Positions 44,519 through 53,021 of a stretch of DNA of 62,818 nucleotides are shown piece after piece (position 1 is the first letter of the stretch; each line of letters starts with the position of its first letter). Location of the stretch: contig JAGAQU010000055.1 of NCBI GenBank assembly GCA_017622575.1, positions 1-62,818 of the forward strand, given 5' to 3'. The notes beneath the pieces were generated by a model, which had not been told where the DNA came from, made no database searches, and saw nothing but the letters and a program-made list of their open reading frames with translations. The position numbers and the translations under genes are program-made. Origin of the DNA: Lachnospiraceae bacterium (GTDB lineage Bacteria; Bacillota; Clostridia; Lachnospirales; Lachnospiraceae).

Positions 44519-46900
44519 ATGAATGATAAAGTATTAAGCACTTTGGAATATACCAAGATTATTGAACTGTTAACGGAAAAGGCAACCTCTGCTCCCGGCA
44601 GAGAGCTCTGCAGGAATCTCTCGCCAATGACTGACCTTAAAGCCATTGAGCTTGCCCAGACAGAGACATCTGACGCTCTTACCATGCTGTTCCAGAAAGG
44701 ATCCACCTCCTTTGGCGGAAACAAAGACATTTCCATGGGCCTTCGCTCTCTGGAAATCGGCAGTACATTGTCCGCTGCGGAACTTCTTAAGATTGCAGGA
44801 CTTCTTGACAACGTAAACCGCATTAAAGCTTACGGAAGAAGTCAGCAGGATGATGAAAAAGAGACATCTCTCACCGGTTATTTTGAAAGGCTGGAGCCAC
44901 TGACACTTCTGTCAGGAGAGATCAGGCGCTGTATCCTCTCCGAAGAGGAAATTGCCGATGATGCCAGCCCCACTTTAAAGCACATCAGACGCAGCATTGC
45001 CCTTACCGGTGAGAAGATTCACAGCCAGCTCACTTCCATGGTAAACGGTTCCTGCCGGAACTATCTCCAGGATGCGGTGATTACCATGCGCGACAACCGC
45101 TATTGTATTCCCGTAAAATCCGAATACAAAAATCAGGTTCCCGGCATGGTCCATGATCAGTCATCCACAGGCTCCACCTTTTTTATCGAGCCTGCCGCCG
45201 TTGTGGAACTGAATAATCACTTGAAGGAACTGTCTGTTCAGGAAAAAGAAGAAATTGAAGTGATCCTTGCCTCCCTAAGCGGATTGGTGGCAGAACACGC
45301 TGTGGAGATTGCGGAAAATCAGAAAATTATGACTTTTCTCGATTTCACCTTTGCGAAAGCTTCCCTTGCTCTCTCTCAAAATGCCACAAGACCGCTTTTT
45401 AATCAGGAGCACTATATCAACATCCGCAAAGGCCGTCATCCCCTTCTTCCGGCCGGGAAGGCTGTTCCTATCGATGTGCAGCTGGGCAAAGAGTTTGACC
45501 AGCTGATCGTTACCGGTCCCAATACCGGCGGTAAGACCGTATCCTTAAAAACTGTAGGACTTTTTACCCTGATGGGACAGGCCGGGCTTCCTATTCCGGC
45601 TCTTGACCGCTCTGAGCTTTCCCTGTTTACGGAAGTCTTTGCGGATATCGGAGATGAGCAGAGCATTGAGCAGAGTTTAAGTACCTTTTCTTCTCATATG
45701 ACGCGAATTGTAGAAATTTTGAAGCACGCGGACGAAAATTCCCTTTGTCTTTTTGACGAGCTTTGTGCAGGAACAGACCCTACCGAGGGTGCTGCACTTG
45801 CCATTGCTATTCTTGATCACTTACACGGCAGAGGCATCCGCACCATGGCAACCACTCACTACAGTGAACTTAAGGTTTATGCCCTCACCACTGAGTTTGT
45901 GGAGAATGCCTGCTGCGAATTCAACGTGGAGACCCTTTCTCCCACCTATCGTCTTCTGATCGGTATTCCGGGAAAGAGCAATGCCTTTGCCATCTCCAAA
46001 AAGCTGGGACTTCCGGACGATATTATAAACGCCGCCGACAGTCAGCTTGGCAAGGATGACAAGAGCTTTGAGGATCTTTTATCCGACCTGGAAGAGAGCC
46101 GCATTACCATCGAAAAAGAGCGTCTTGAAATCGCTTCCTACAAGGAAGAGATCAAAAATCTGAAAAACCGGTTAAAGGAGAAAAACGAAAAAATCGACAT
46201 CGCCAAAGAAAAGATCCTTAGGGATGCCAACGAACAGGCAAGGGATATTCTTCAGGAAGCAAAGGATGTGGCCGATGAGACCATCCGCATTTTCCAAAAA
46301 GCTGGTCCCGGTGCTTCCTTAAAAGATCTTGAAAAATCCCGGGAAAAAGTCCGTGGCAAAATCAGCGAAAAAAATGATAAGCTGGCAATAAAGAACAAAG
46401 AACAAAAGAAAGTCAAAAAACTGACACCCGACCAGATTCAAAAAGGTGACAGCGTACAGATACTTTCCATGGGTCTTAAGGGAATTGTGAGCACGCTTCC
46501 GGACCACAAGGGAAATCTGTTTGTACAGTGCGGTATCATCCGCTCCCAGGTCAACATCAGTGACCTTGCGCTTGTGAAGGAAGATGCCCCGGTCAATGTT
46601 CCTTCCTTCCGGCAATCCCAGACAGGAAAGATCAAAATGTCCAAATCCTTAAATGTATCACCGGAAATCAATCTCCTGGGAAAAACGGTGGATGAAGCAC
46701 TCGCCGAACTGGATAAATATCTGGACGACGCTTATCTCGCCCATCTTTCAACAGTACGGGTGGTTCACGGCAAAGGAACAGGTGCCTTAAGGAGCGCTGT
46801 TCATAGTCACCTGAAGCGGATCAAGTATGTGAAAAGCTTCCGTCTCGGAGAATACGGGGAAGGTGACGCAGGTGTCACAATTGTTACTTTTAAAGAATAG
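44519..46900 (+). CDS. mutS2: Endonuclease MutS2
   Basis: A 793-residue MutS-family ATPase lacking the mismatch-reading domain. The core and clamp region (about 1-300) is followed by the ATPase: G-P-N-T-G-G-K-T (Walker A), F-A-D-I-G-D-E-Q-S, and L-F-D-E-L-C-A-G-T-D-P (Walker B and D-loop). A long coiled coil (about 510-640) and a C-terminal Smr nuclease domain with V-V-H-G-K-G-T-G-A-L-R follow. Known MutS2 roles are suppression of recombination and rescue of collided ribosomes. The ribosome binding site is weak (CGGA). A two-component system gene follows after 19 nt. Confidence 0.95.
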   Translation: MNDKVLSTLEYTKIIELLTEKATSAPGRELCRNLSPMTDLKAIELAQTETSDALTMLFQKGSTSFGGNKDISMGLRSLEIGSTLSAAELLKIAGLLDNVNRIKAYGRSQQDDEKETSLTGYFERLEPLTLLSGEIRRCILSEEEIADDASPTLKHIRRSIALTGEKIHSQLTSMVNGSCRNYLQDAVITMRDNRYCIPVKSEYKNQVPGMVHDQSSTGSTFFIEPAAVVELNNHLKELSVQEKEEIEVILASLSGLVAEHAVEIAENQKIMTFLDFTFAKASLALSQNATRPLFNQEHYINIRKGRHPLLPAGKAVPIDVQLGKEFDQLIVTGPNTGGKTVSLKTVGLFTLMGQAGLPIPALDRSELSLFTEVFADIGDEQSIEQSLSTFSSHMTRIVEILKHADENSLCLFDELCAGTDPTEGAALAIAILDHLHGRGIRTMATTHYSELKVYALTTEFVENACCEFNVETLSPTYRLLIGIPGKSNAFAISKKLGLPDDIINAADSQLGKDDKSFEDLLSDLEESRITIEKERLEIASYKEEIKNLKNRLKEKNEKIDIAKEKILRDANEQARDILQEAKDVADETIRIFQKAGPGASLKDLEKSREKVRGKISEKNDKLAIKNKEQKKVKKLTPDQIQKGDSVQILSMGLKGIVSTLPDHKGNLFVQCGIIRSQVNISDLALVKEDAPVNVPSFRQSQTGKIKMSKSLNVSPEINLLGKTVDEALAELDKYLDDAYLAHLSTVRVVHGKGTGALRSAVHSHLKRIKYVKSFRLGEYGEGDAGVTIVTFKE

Positions 46901-46919
46901 CAGAAAGGAATCGATTATT

Positions 46920-47618
46920 ATGGCAAATAAGCAAAAAATTCTGATTGTCGATGATGACAGCAATATTGCAGAATTAATCTCTCTTTATCTTACAAAAGAA
47001 TGTTTTGACACCATGATTGCAGGAGACGGAGAAACCGCTCTTTTACTGGCGGACTCCTTTGCTCCCAACTTAATTTTGCTGGATCTGATGCTCCCCGGTA
47101 TCGACGGCTATCAGGTATGCCGGGAGATCCGTGCCAAATCCTCTATTCCCATCATTATGCTTTCTGCCAAGGGGGAAATTTTTGACAAGGTTCTGGGTCT
47201 TGAACTGGGTGCCGACGACTATATGGAAAAGCCCTTTGATTCCAAGGAACTGGTGGCGAGAGTAAAGGCTGTCCTTCGCAGGTACAAACAGACTCCTGCT
47301 GTTTCAACAGAACCCGATGTGAAATGTGTGGAATATCCGGATCTTATCATCAATCAGACCAACTACTCTGTTATTTATATGGGAAAATCCGTGGATATGC
47401 CGCCGAAGGAACTGGAGCTTCTCTATTTTCTCGCCTCATCGCCTAACCATGTTTTTACGAGAGAACAGCTCCTTGATCAGATCTGGGGCTACGAATACAT
47501 CGGTGACACCAGAACCGTGGACGTACATATCAAGCGTCTGCGCGAAAAAATCAACGATCATACCCATTGGCGCATTGCCACCATCTGGGGAATCGGCTAT
47601 AAATTTGAGGTAAGGTAA
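46920..47618 (+). CDS. OmpR/PhoB-family response regulator
   Basis: A 232-residue regulator. The receiver domain has the acidic pair D-D-D near residue 10, the phospho-acceptor in L-L-D-L-M-L-P-G (about residue 53) and the conserved Lys in E-K-P-F. The C-terminal winged helix ends R-E-K-I-N-D-H-T-H-W-R-I. The start at 46920 follows AAAGGA. Its stop overlaps the histidine kinase start in TAATG, so both partners are translationally coupled. The stimulus and target genes are unknown. Confidence 0.93.
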   Translation: MANKQKILIVDDDSNIAELISLYLTKECFDTMIAGDGETALLLADSFAPNLILLDLMLPGIDGYQVCREIRAKSSIPIIMLSAKGEIFDKVLGLELGADDYMEKPFDSKELVARVKAVLRRYKQTPAVSTEPDVKCVEYPDLIINQTNYSVIYMGKSVDMPPKELELLYFLASSPNHVFTREQLLDQIWGYEYIGDTRTVDVHIKRLREKINDHTHWRIATIWGIGYKFEVR

Positions 47619-49042
47619 TGAGAAAAACCCTTTATTTGAAATTTCTGCTGGCTTATTTCATTTTCGGATTTTTCGGCTTTGTGGTTGTTGCCACTTTCGT
47701 GAACAACATGACCTTTGAGCATCTGAAAAGAGAAAAGTCTGATGCACTGTATAAGGAAGCCACCCTGATCGCCAACACCTATGCTTCCGACCTTTATAAT
47801 AACGAGACATCCCTTGATACGGTAAAAAAACAGCTGGATGCGCTGGATACTTATCTATCTGCCAGATTGTGGATCATCAATCCGTCAGGACGTATGGTAC
47901 TGGATTCTAAGTCCCCCATTGATGTGGAAAATGAAACCGTCATTACCGGCTTTGATCCTACTGCCATAGGCGAAAGTTATTATACCATCGGTACGTTTTT
48001 TGACAGCTTTACAGAAGAGCAGCTCAGCGTCTTTGCTCCCATCACTTCCAATTACAGGGTAAGAGGATATGTTGTCATTCACTATCCCATGCAGAACATC
48101 ACAGCATCCTGCAACAGCCTCCTGAATATCTCTTATCTGATGTTGGTGATTTTGTTCCTGCTCTCCCTGATCATTTTGATTTTCTTCACGGAAATGGTTT
48201 ACCTTCCCCTACGCAAAATTACGGAGGCCACCGAGCAGTATGCTGCCGGAAACATGCACTATGAATTTCAGGTGGAAAGTGAAGATGAGATCGGTTATCT
48301 CGCTGCTTCCCTGAACTACATGGCAAGCGAAATTGCCAGAGCGGAGGATACACAGAAAAAATTTGTTGCCAATGTTTCCCACGATTTCCGGTCTCCCTTA
48401 ACTTCCATCAAGGGTTATCTGGAAGCCATGCTGGATGGGACCATTCCACCGGAACTGCATGAGAAATATTTAAATATCGTACTCAATGAAACAGAACGTC
48501 TGAAAAAACTGACAGACAGCCTTTTGATCTTAAACAACCTGAATACAAAAGGCATGATGCTTCAGAAAACCACCTTTGACATCAACAGCGTGATCCGGAA
48601 TACCGCTGCCACCTTTGAAGGTACCTGTAAAAAGAAAACCATCGCCATCGAACTGATTCTTACGGGAGATGAGCTGTATGTCACTGCCGATGTGGATAAA
48701 ATACAGCAGGTTCTCTATAACCTTCTCGACAATGCCATCAAATTCAGCCATCAGAACTCTATTATTAAAATAGAGACTACAGAAAAGCACAATAAAGTCT
48801 TTATCTCCGTAAAGGACAGCGGCATCGGTATTCCCAAGGATGATCTGAAGTTGATCTGGGATCGTTTTTATAAATCAGACTTATCCCGCGGAAAGGACAA
48901 AAAGGGCACCGGACTTGGTCTTTCCATCACAAAGGAGATCATCAATGCCCACGGAGAGCATATCAACGTGATCAGCACTGAGGGTGTGGGTTCGGAATTT
49001 ATTTTTTCACTGCCTGTTGCGGACAGCGATGAGGAGGACTAG
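47618..49042 (+). CDS. Sensor histidine kinase
   Basis: A 474-residue membrane kinase. One helix at residues 8-30, an extracellular sensor region to about 165, a second helix (about 170-192), a HAMP linker, the dimerisation helix with phospho-acceptor His in N-V-S-H-D-F-R-S-P-L, and the HATPase domain with N-L-L-D-N-A-I-K-F-S, D-S-G-I-G-I and G-T-G-L-G-L-S. The extracellular part looks like a single Cache/PAS-type fold. It pairs with the preceding regulator and is followed after one base by trmL. Confidence 0.93.
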   Translation: MRKTLYLKFLLAYFIFGFFGFVVVATFVNNMTFEHLKREKSDALYKEATLIANTYASDLYNNETSLDTVKKQLDALDTYLSARLWIINPSGRMVLDSKSPIDVENETVITGFDPTAIGESYYTIGTFFDSFTEEQLSVFAPITSNYRVRGYVVIHYPMQNITASCNSLLNISYLMLVILFLLSLIILIFFTEMVYLPLRKITEATEQYAAGNMHYEFQVESEDEIGYLAASLNYMASEIARAEDTQKKFVANVSHDFRSPLTSIKGYLEAMLDGTIPPELHEKYLNIVLNETERLKKLTDSLLILNNLNTKGMMLQKTTFDINSVIRNTAATFEGTCKKKTIAIELILTGDELYVTADVDKIQQVLYNLLDNAIKFSHQNSIIKIETTEKHNKVFISVKDSGIGIPKDDLKLIWDRFYKSDLSRGKDKKGTGLGLSITKEIINAHGEHINVISTEGVGSEFIFSLPVADSDEED

Positions 49043-49043
49043 C

Positions 49044-49538
49044 ATGCACATCATATTACATCAGCCGGAGATCCCGGCAAATACAGGAAATATCGGAAGG
49101 ACCTGCGTCGCCACAGGCACTGATCTTCATCTGATCGAGCCTTTGGGCTTTCGCCTGACGGAAAAAGAAATTAAGAGAGCCGGTATGGATTACTGGGAAC
49201 ACCTGAATGTGACAAGATATATGAATTTTGAAGAGTTCAAAGATCTGCATCCCGGTGCAAAGATCTGGATGGCAACCACCAAGGCAAAGCACGTGTACAG
49301 TGATGTGGCCTTCGGGCCTGACGACTATATTATGTTTGGCAAGGAAAGCGCCGGCATCCCGGAAGAGATTCTTGTGGACTATGAGGAAACCTGCATCCGT
49401 ATTCCCATGGAACCGCAGATTCGTTCCCTTAATCTGTCAAATTCTGTGGCCATAGTGCTCTATGAGGCACTGCGCCAGCAGAATTTTGCAAATATGCAGC
49501 TTGCTGGAGAACTACATCGGTTGCAGTGGAAAGAATGA
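49044..49538 (+). CDS. trmL: tRNA (cytidine/uridine-2'-O-)-methyltransferase TrmL
   Basis: A 164-residue SPOUT methyltransferase that methylates the 2'-O of the wobble base (C34 or cmnm5U34) in tRNA-Leu. N-T-G-N-I-G-R-T-C at the N-terminus, M-F-G-K-E-S-A-G-I-P and R-S-L-N-L-S-N-S-V-A of the knot are diagnostic. The ATG at 49044 follows GAGGAGG inside the end of the kinase gene. Its coupling to a two-component system is probably a matter of shared transcription. Confidence 0.92.
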   Translation: MHIILHQPEIPANTGNIGRTCVATGTDLHLIEPLGFRLTEKEIKRAGMDYWEHLNVTRYMNFEEFKDLHPGAKIWMATTKAKHVYSDVAFGPDDYIMFGKESAGIPEEILVDYEETCIRIPMEPQIRSLNLSNSVAIVLYEALRQQNFANMQLAGELHRLQWKE

Positions 49539-49557
49539 GGAATAGATTTCTTTTTGG

Positions 49558-49587
49558 CATCATTTAAATTTATTTTTTTAAATGATG
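49558..49587 (+). terminator. Terminator of the mutS2-trmL operon
   Basis: Eleven-bp stem CATCATTTAAA/TTTAAATGATG with an AT-rich loop, about 20 nt after the trmL stop. Low in GC, so the call is moderate. Confidence 0.5.
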
Positions 49588-49667
49588 AGTTTAAACTAAA
49601 TTTATTCCATAAATTAGTATGTCCTTCTTCGTATCTTATGTAAGAACAGATACAAGGAGGATTATTT

Positions 49668-50477
49668 ATGAAGAAAATCGTGCTTATTTTGACAAGTTTT
49701 ATTATGATTATGGGATTGACGGCATGTGGCAGGCAGGTGAATACCGCAGAGTCATCAGAAGCCTCAGGGACTGCCACACCGGAAGCAGAAATTGCGCAAA
49801 GTCCGTCTTATCAGACGGCTAATCCGGATAACGTGATCACAGTAAACAGTACGGAGCATGTGTCAGTTGTTCCTGATATCGCGGAAGTGGTTTATTCCGT
49901 GCGCACCAAAGACAGTACGGCTTCCGGCTGTCAGCAGCAGAACTCCGAGGATGTGGGACAGGTAATCGAACTGTTAAAAAGCCTTGGCATTGCTGAGAGT
50001 TCCATTCAGACCTCGGACTATTACATGAATCCCGTCTATAATTACAACAGCGGTTCGGCGGTCTTAACAGGCTATGAAGCCATCACAACCCTGACCGTAT
50101 CCGATCTGCCGATCGATGAGCTCGACGATATTCTGGCGCAGTCCGTTTCCGGTGGCATTAACACCGTACAGTCCATTACCTATCAGGCAAGCAAATATGA
50201 CGAAAGCTATCAGGATGCTCTGAAAAAAGCCGTCGCTTCCGCCTATGAAAAAGCGCAGGTGCTTGCCGCTGCATCCGGCGCCGCAGTGGGCCGGGTTATC
50301 AGCATCCGGGAAATCAGCGGATACTCAGATGCCCGCTACACCGATTATGCCCGTTCAAATCAAATTAACTCTCTTTCTTCCGCTAAGGAAGAGGCTCTTG
50401 CAGACACAGCCGGCATGATGCCCGGCGAAGTCGATGTGGAAGCCGGAATTATTGTAGAGTATCAGTTGGTATACTAA
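49668..50477 (+). CDS. SIMPL-domain (DUF541) lipoprotein
   Basis: A 269-residue exported lipoprotein with lipobox L-T-A-C (Cys20) and a short acidic linker. The SIMPL domain runs from about residue 48 (I-T-V-N-S-T-E-H-V-S-V-V-P-D) to the C-terminus, with the repeating N-S-E-D-V-G-Q-V-I-E-L-L-K-S-L-G-I and Y-E-K-A-Q-V-L-A-A-A motifs. The family forms oligomers in the cell envelope; function is mostly unknown, with oxidative-stress links reported for some members. AAGGAGG lies 8 nt upstream. It is a single gene between terminators. Confidence 0.85.
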   Translation: MKKIVLILTSFIMIMGLTACGRQVNTAESSEASGTATPEAEIAQSPSYQTANPDNVITVNSTEHVSVVPDIAEVVYSVRTKDSTASGCQQQNSEDVGQVIELLKSLGIAESSIQTSDYYMNPVYNYNSGSAVLTGYEAITTLTVSDLPIDELDDILAQSVSGGINTVQSITYQASKYDESYQDALKKAVASAYEKAQVLAAASGAAVGRVISIREISGYSDARYTDYARSNQINSLSSAKEEALADTAGMMPGEVDVEAGIIVEYQLVY

Positions 50478-50506
50478 CAAAGATTTTGAAACACATATAT
50501 TAAACA

Positions 50507-50538
50507 GGCGGCAGATGAGTCCTTGGCCCTTTGCCGCC
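50507..50538. terminator. Terminator between the SIMPL gene and the zinc-ribbon cluster
   Basis: Seven-bp GC-rich stem GGCGGCA/TGCCGCC with an 18-nt loop and a T-rich sequence after it on the plus strand, lying between convergent genes. Confidence 0.6.
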
Positions 50539-50561
50539 CTCATTTTCTCTAAAAGCATTTT

Positions 50562-51101
50562 TTACCAAACATCATAAATACTTAATCCTTTTCTTCTATA
50601 TTTTACAATCGTTCCATTGTCATCACAAGTCAACACATCATCCTCAATGCTGACAATCTCGCCCAAATCTATGTTTGTTATGGAAACCAATATAAGGTGT
50701 CCTCTTTGTATCTTCCATTTACAGCTAACGTCACACAATCCGGCATGTCTTTGTCCGTTCGGGTGAGTTGTCAGAGAAAACGCAAATTTGGCCTTTCCTC
50801 CATCTTTTAATTTAAAATAAGGACTATCATCCCCATCTATATACCAGCTTCCAATCAGTTGTGATTTATCAATCCTATTATTCCCCATTATCAAGGAGCA
50901 AACTGTTACGCTTCCTACGCACAGAATCAACATCAGAAAGAAAATAAGAATCATTTTTCCCGATTTCTTCTTTTGGGAAGTCTTTTCCTTACACTCTGAT
51001 AATTTGTTTGAATTCTTTTCGTCAATTGGAATTGAGCAACCACACTTTGCGCAAAATCTACTTCCTTCTTTTATTTCGTTTCCACACCTTTGGCAAAACA
51101 T
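50562..51101 (-). CDS. Zinc-ribbon, single-span membrane protein
   Basis: A 179-residue protein. Residues 1-22 are a zinc ribbon (M-F-C-Q-R-C-G and F-C-A-K-C-G), residues about 49-72 a membrane helix, and the rest an extracellular domain of about 105 residues with S-W-Y-I-D-G-D-D near its start, resembling lipocalin-like small domains. The start at 51101 is chosen because the zinc ribbon begins there and GGAGAGA lies upstream. It starts 1 nt after the previous gene stops. Same architecture as the frameshifted gene at 51715-52376. Function unknown. Confidence 0.75.
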   Translation of the reverse strand: MFCQRCGNEIKEGSRFCAKCGCSIPIDEKNSNKLSECKEKTSQKKKSGKMILIFFLMLILCVGSVTVCSLIMGNNRIDKSQLIGSWYIDGDDSPYFKLKDGGKAKFAFSLTTHPNGQRHAGLCDVSCKWKIQRGHLILVSITNIDLGEIVSIEDDVLTCDDNGTIVKYRRKGLSIYDVW

Positions 51102-51102
51102 T

Positions 51103-51696
51103 TTATCTCTCCTTCGGATTCCTTTTTCCTGCATTTACTTTAAAAAATGAAATTGCAAAGGAAATTAATAAACATAAATAAGAAATCTTCCAAATATTAT
51201 TTCCATATACCCCTGTGACTGTGTACAACATCATTTTGCTTACACTATTCATAAAACTATTTTGAAGACTGCTATTAATTAATTTGATTATTAATATAGT
51301 AATTCCAAATGAGATGTCTGCAATCACACTTAAGACTGTCATACCTTTGTTATTAGCTACATTTGAAAATATAGAGATTAGTGCCATTACTAATACCGCT
51401 AAAACAAAGCCATAATAAAACAAAACATATCCATTGAGCGAACGATAGTATGTATGTATTAAACTCATAAATTTTGATGATTTTGATAAGGCTACAACAA
51501 TTATATTCATACAGACAAACAGCCATGCAATCGTATTAATAACAATCCATACTTTATTTCCAGTATTGTAACCTTTCCTATCTATATCTGTATCATTTTC
51601 TTTTCTCTCAGACTGCATTTCAGCAACTCTTTCCCCACAACTGGGACAAAATATCGCGCCTTCAGGTATCTTACTCCCACAACTTCCACAAAACAT
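51103..51696 (-). CDS. Zinc-ribbon, multispan membrane protein
   Basis: A 197-residue protein with an N-terminal zinc ribbon (M-F-C-G-S-C-G and F-C-P-S-C-G), a charged linker and four hydrophobic segments from about residue 47. There is no extracellular domain, unlike its neighbours. It lies 18 nt after the frameshifted gene and 1 nt before the next zinc-ribbon gene, so the three form an operon. The family is not otherwise recognised; the ribbon may bind a partner or metal in the cytoplasm. Confidence 0.7.
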   Translation of the reverse strand: MFCGSCGSKIPEGAIFCPSCGERVAEMQSERKENDTDIDRKGYNTGNKVWIVINTIAWLFVCMNIIVVALSKSSKFMSLIHTYYRSLNGYVLFYYGFVLAVLVMALISIFSNVANNKGMTVLSVIADISFGITILIIKLINSSLQNSFMNSVSKMMLYTVTGVYGNNIWKISYLCLLISFAISFFKVNAGKRNPKER

Positions 51697-51714
51697 CTTT
51701 TTATCTCCTTTTTT

Positions 51715-52376
51715 CTATTGATTTCTTTTAGTATTCCTTTGCAGCTCGCCATCTTCGGCATTGCTATATCCGGAATCTTTAAATTGCTGAGAATATATAG
51801 CATATATGCACTGCTTTTCCGTATCTAATTTGTAAACAACAGAGTATTCATAACCACCCAAAATCTGTCTTCCATCTCCTGGTTGATCTATATAGTTTTC
51901 TGTAAAGTATGCTGTTACAAACATGCTGTCAGGTGAAACTTCATAGATTCCATGATCCTCATTCCTCCACCCTATCTGCATTACTGTACCATCTGAATTA
52001 AAGGTGGTCTTGTAACTCCTTGCCCATGCATTGGCTTCATCATAATCTTCGCTATACCATGTCCCGGTTATATCAAATTGCCCGTCTAAATCGTTTGCTA
52101 ATTTATATTCTTCTATTACATTTATGGGAACAGGATTTCCTGCACGTACTAATATTTCATCCTCAGGTTGTGCACCATTAATGCACAAAAGCTCAATACT
52201 ACCAACAGGATAAAAGCCAGCACTCCTATATTAACTTTCTTTTTTCTCATTCTAGTTTTTTCATTTAATACAATGTTGTCTTCATTTTCGCTTTGAGCAA
52301 CACGATATCCACATTTAGGGCAAAACTTTGCCTCCAGTCTCATTTCACTTCCACATTTAATACAAAATTTTCTCAT
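51715..52376 (-). pseudogene. Zinc-ribbon, single-span membrane protein, frameshifted
   Basis: The first frame (52376-52149) gives a zinc ribbon (F-C-I-K-C-G, F-C-P-K-C-G) and a membrane helix ending L-V-V-L-S-F, then runs into a stop after 75 residues. The second frame (to 51715) continues directly with L-C-I-N-G-A-Q and an extracellular domain containing G-T-W-Y-S-E-D-Y. Adding one T to the TTTT run near 52189 would restore a 220-residue protein with the same layout as the gene at 50562-51101. Either a true one-base deletion or a sequencing error. Confidence 0.75.
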
Positions 52377-52665
52377 AAAATTTTCACCATAATTTTTTAT
52401 TATCTACCCTAATCGCAATTCTCCTTAAATCATCTCATTTTTATAAAATTCCTTTCCTTATCTGTATTTCATTTCCTCCTTAGAATGTTTACTGCAAAAT
52501 CATTCTTACATTAACTATTGAATATTTCTATTTCCATACAGCATATTATATGTTATTTATACAGTTTTAAACTGTACTCAATATAACATAATCCTCTTAT
52601 TTTTACAAGTATAACCTATATTCTAATATTAGAAAAACCAATAATCTGATCAAATAGGAGTATAT
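52377..52665. other. AT-rich intergenic region upstream of the zinc-ribbon operon and XRE gene
   Basis: A 289-nt divergent region of very low GC. It must carry the promoters of both the zinc-ribbon operon (minus) and the XRE regulator (plus), and is the natural place for operators of the XRE protein. I see no gene or clear inverted repeat in it. Confidence 0.5.
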
Positions 52666-52986
52666 ATGGCAAACAGAATCAAACAATTGCGTGAAGAGTA
52701 CAACATGACTCAGGTTCGACTATCGATTGAATTAGAAGTCTCACAAGAAACAATCAGTGCCTATGAAAGCGGAAAGCATTATCCAAGTGTGGCTGCTTTA
52801 CTCAGATTATCTGAAATATTTCATGCAAGCTGTGACTATATTCTCGGTTTGTCCGATATTCGCTTCCCATACAAAATGAGTGATCTGTCTGCTGAGGAAT
52901 ATCAGCTTTTGATTAAATGGAATTCTTTAGATGCCAGAAAGAAAGAATTGCTCTCTGCGTATATTGACGGATTAACTGCGATATAA
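52666..52986 (+). CDS. XRE-family helix-turn-helix regulator
   Basis: A 106-residue regulator. The Cro/CI-type helix-turn-helix spans about residues 4-58 (I-K-Q-L-R-E-E-Y-N-M-T-Q, V-S-Q-E-T-I-S-A-Y-E-S-G). A C-terminal helical tail ending in A-R-K-K-E-L-L-S-A-Y follows, typical of small repressors. TAGGAG precedes the ATG. Its position, divergent from the zinc-ribbon operon, makes that operon the most likely target. The stop codon overlaps the following terminator stem. Confidence 0.88.
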   Translation: MANRIKQLREEYNMTQVRLSIELEVSQETISAYESGKHYPSVAALLRLSEIFHASCDYILGLSDIRFPYKMSDLSAEEYQLLIKWNSLDARKKELLSAYIDGLTAI

Positions 52987-53013
52987 AAGCTCCGATGATT
53001 TCACCGGAGCTTT
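52986..53013. terminator. Bidirectional terminator after the XRE gene
   Basis: Nine-bp stem AAAGCTCCG/CGGAGCTTT between the convergent XRE and Rpn-like genes. Confidence 0.75.
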
Positions 53014-53021
53014 ACATTTGC

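Noticed and set aside
52180..52200. Programmed -1 frameshift in the zinc-ribbon gene
   Set aside because: The site does not fit a good X-XXY-YYZ slippery heptamer in the right frame; re-pairing after slippage would be poor. A base deletion or error is simpler.
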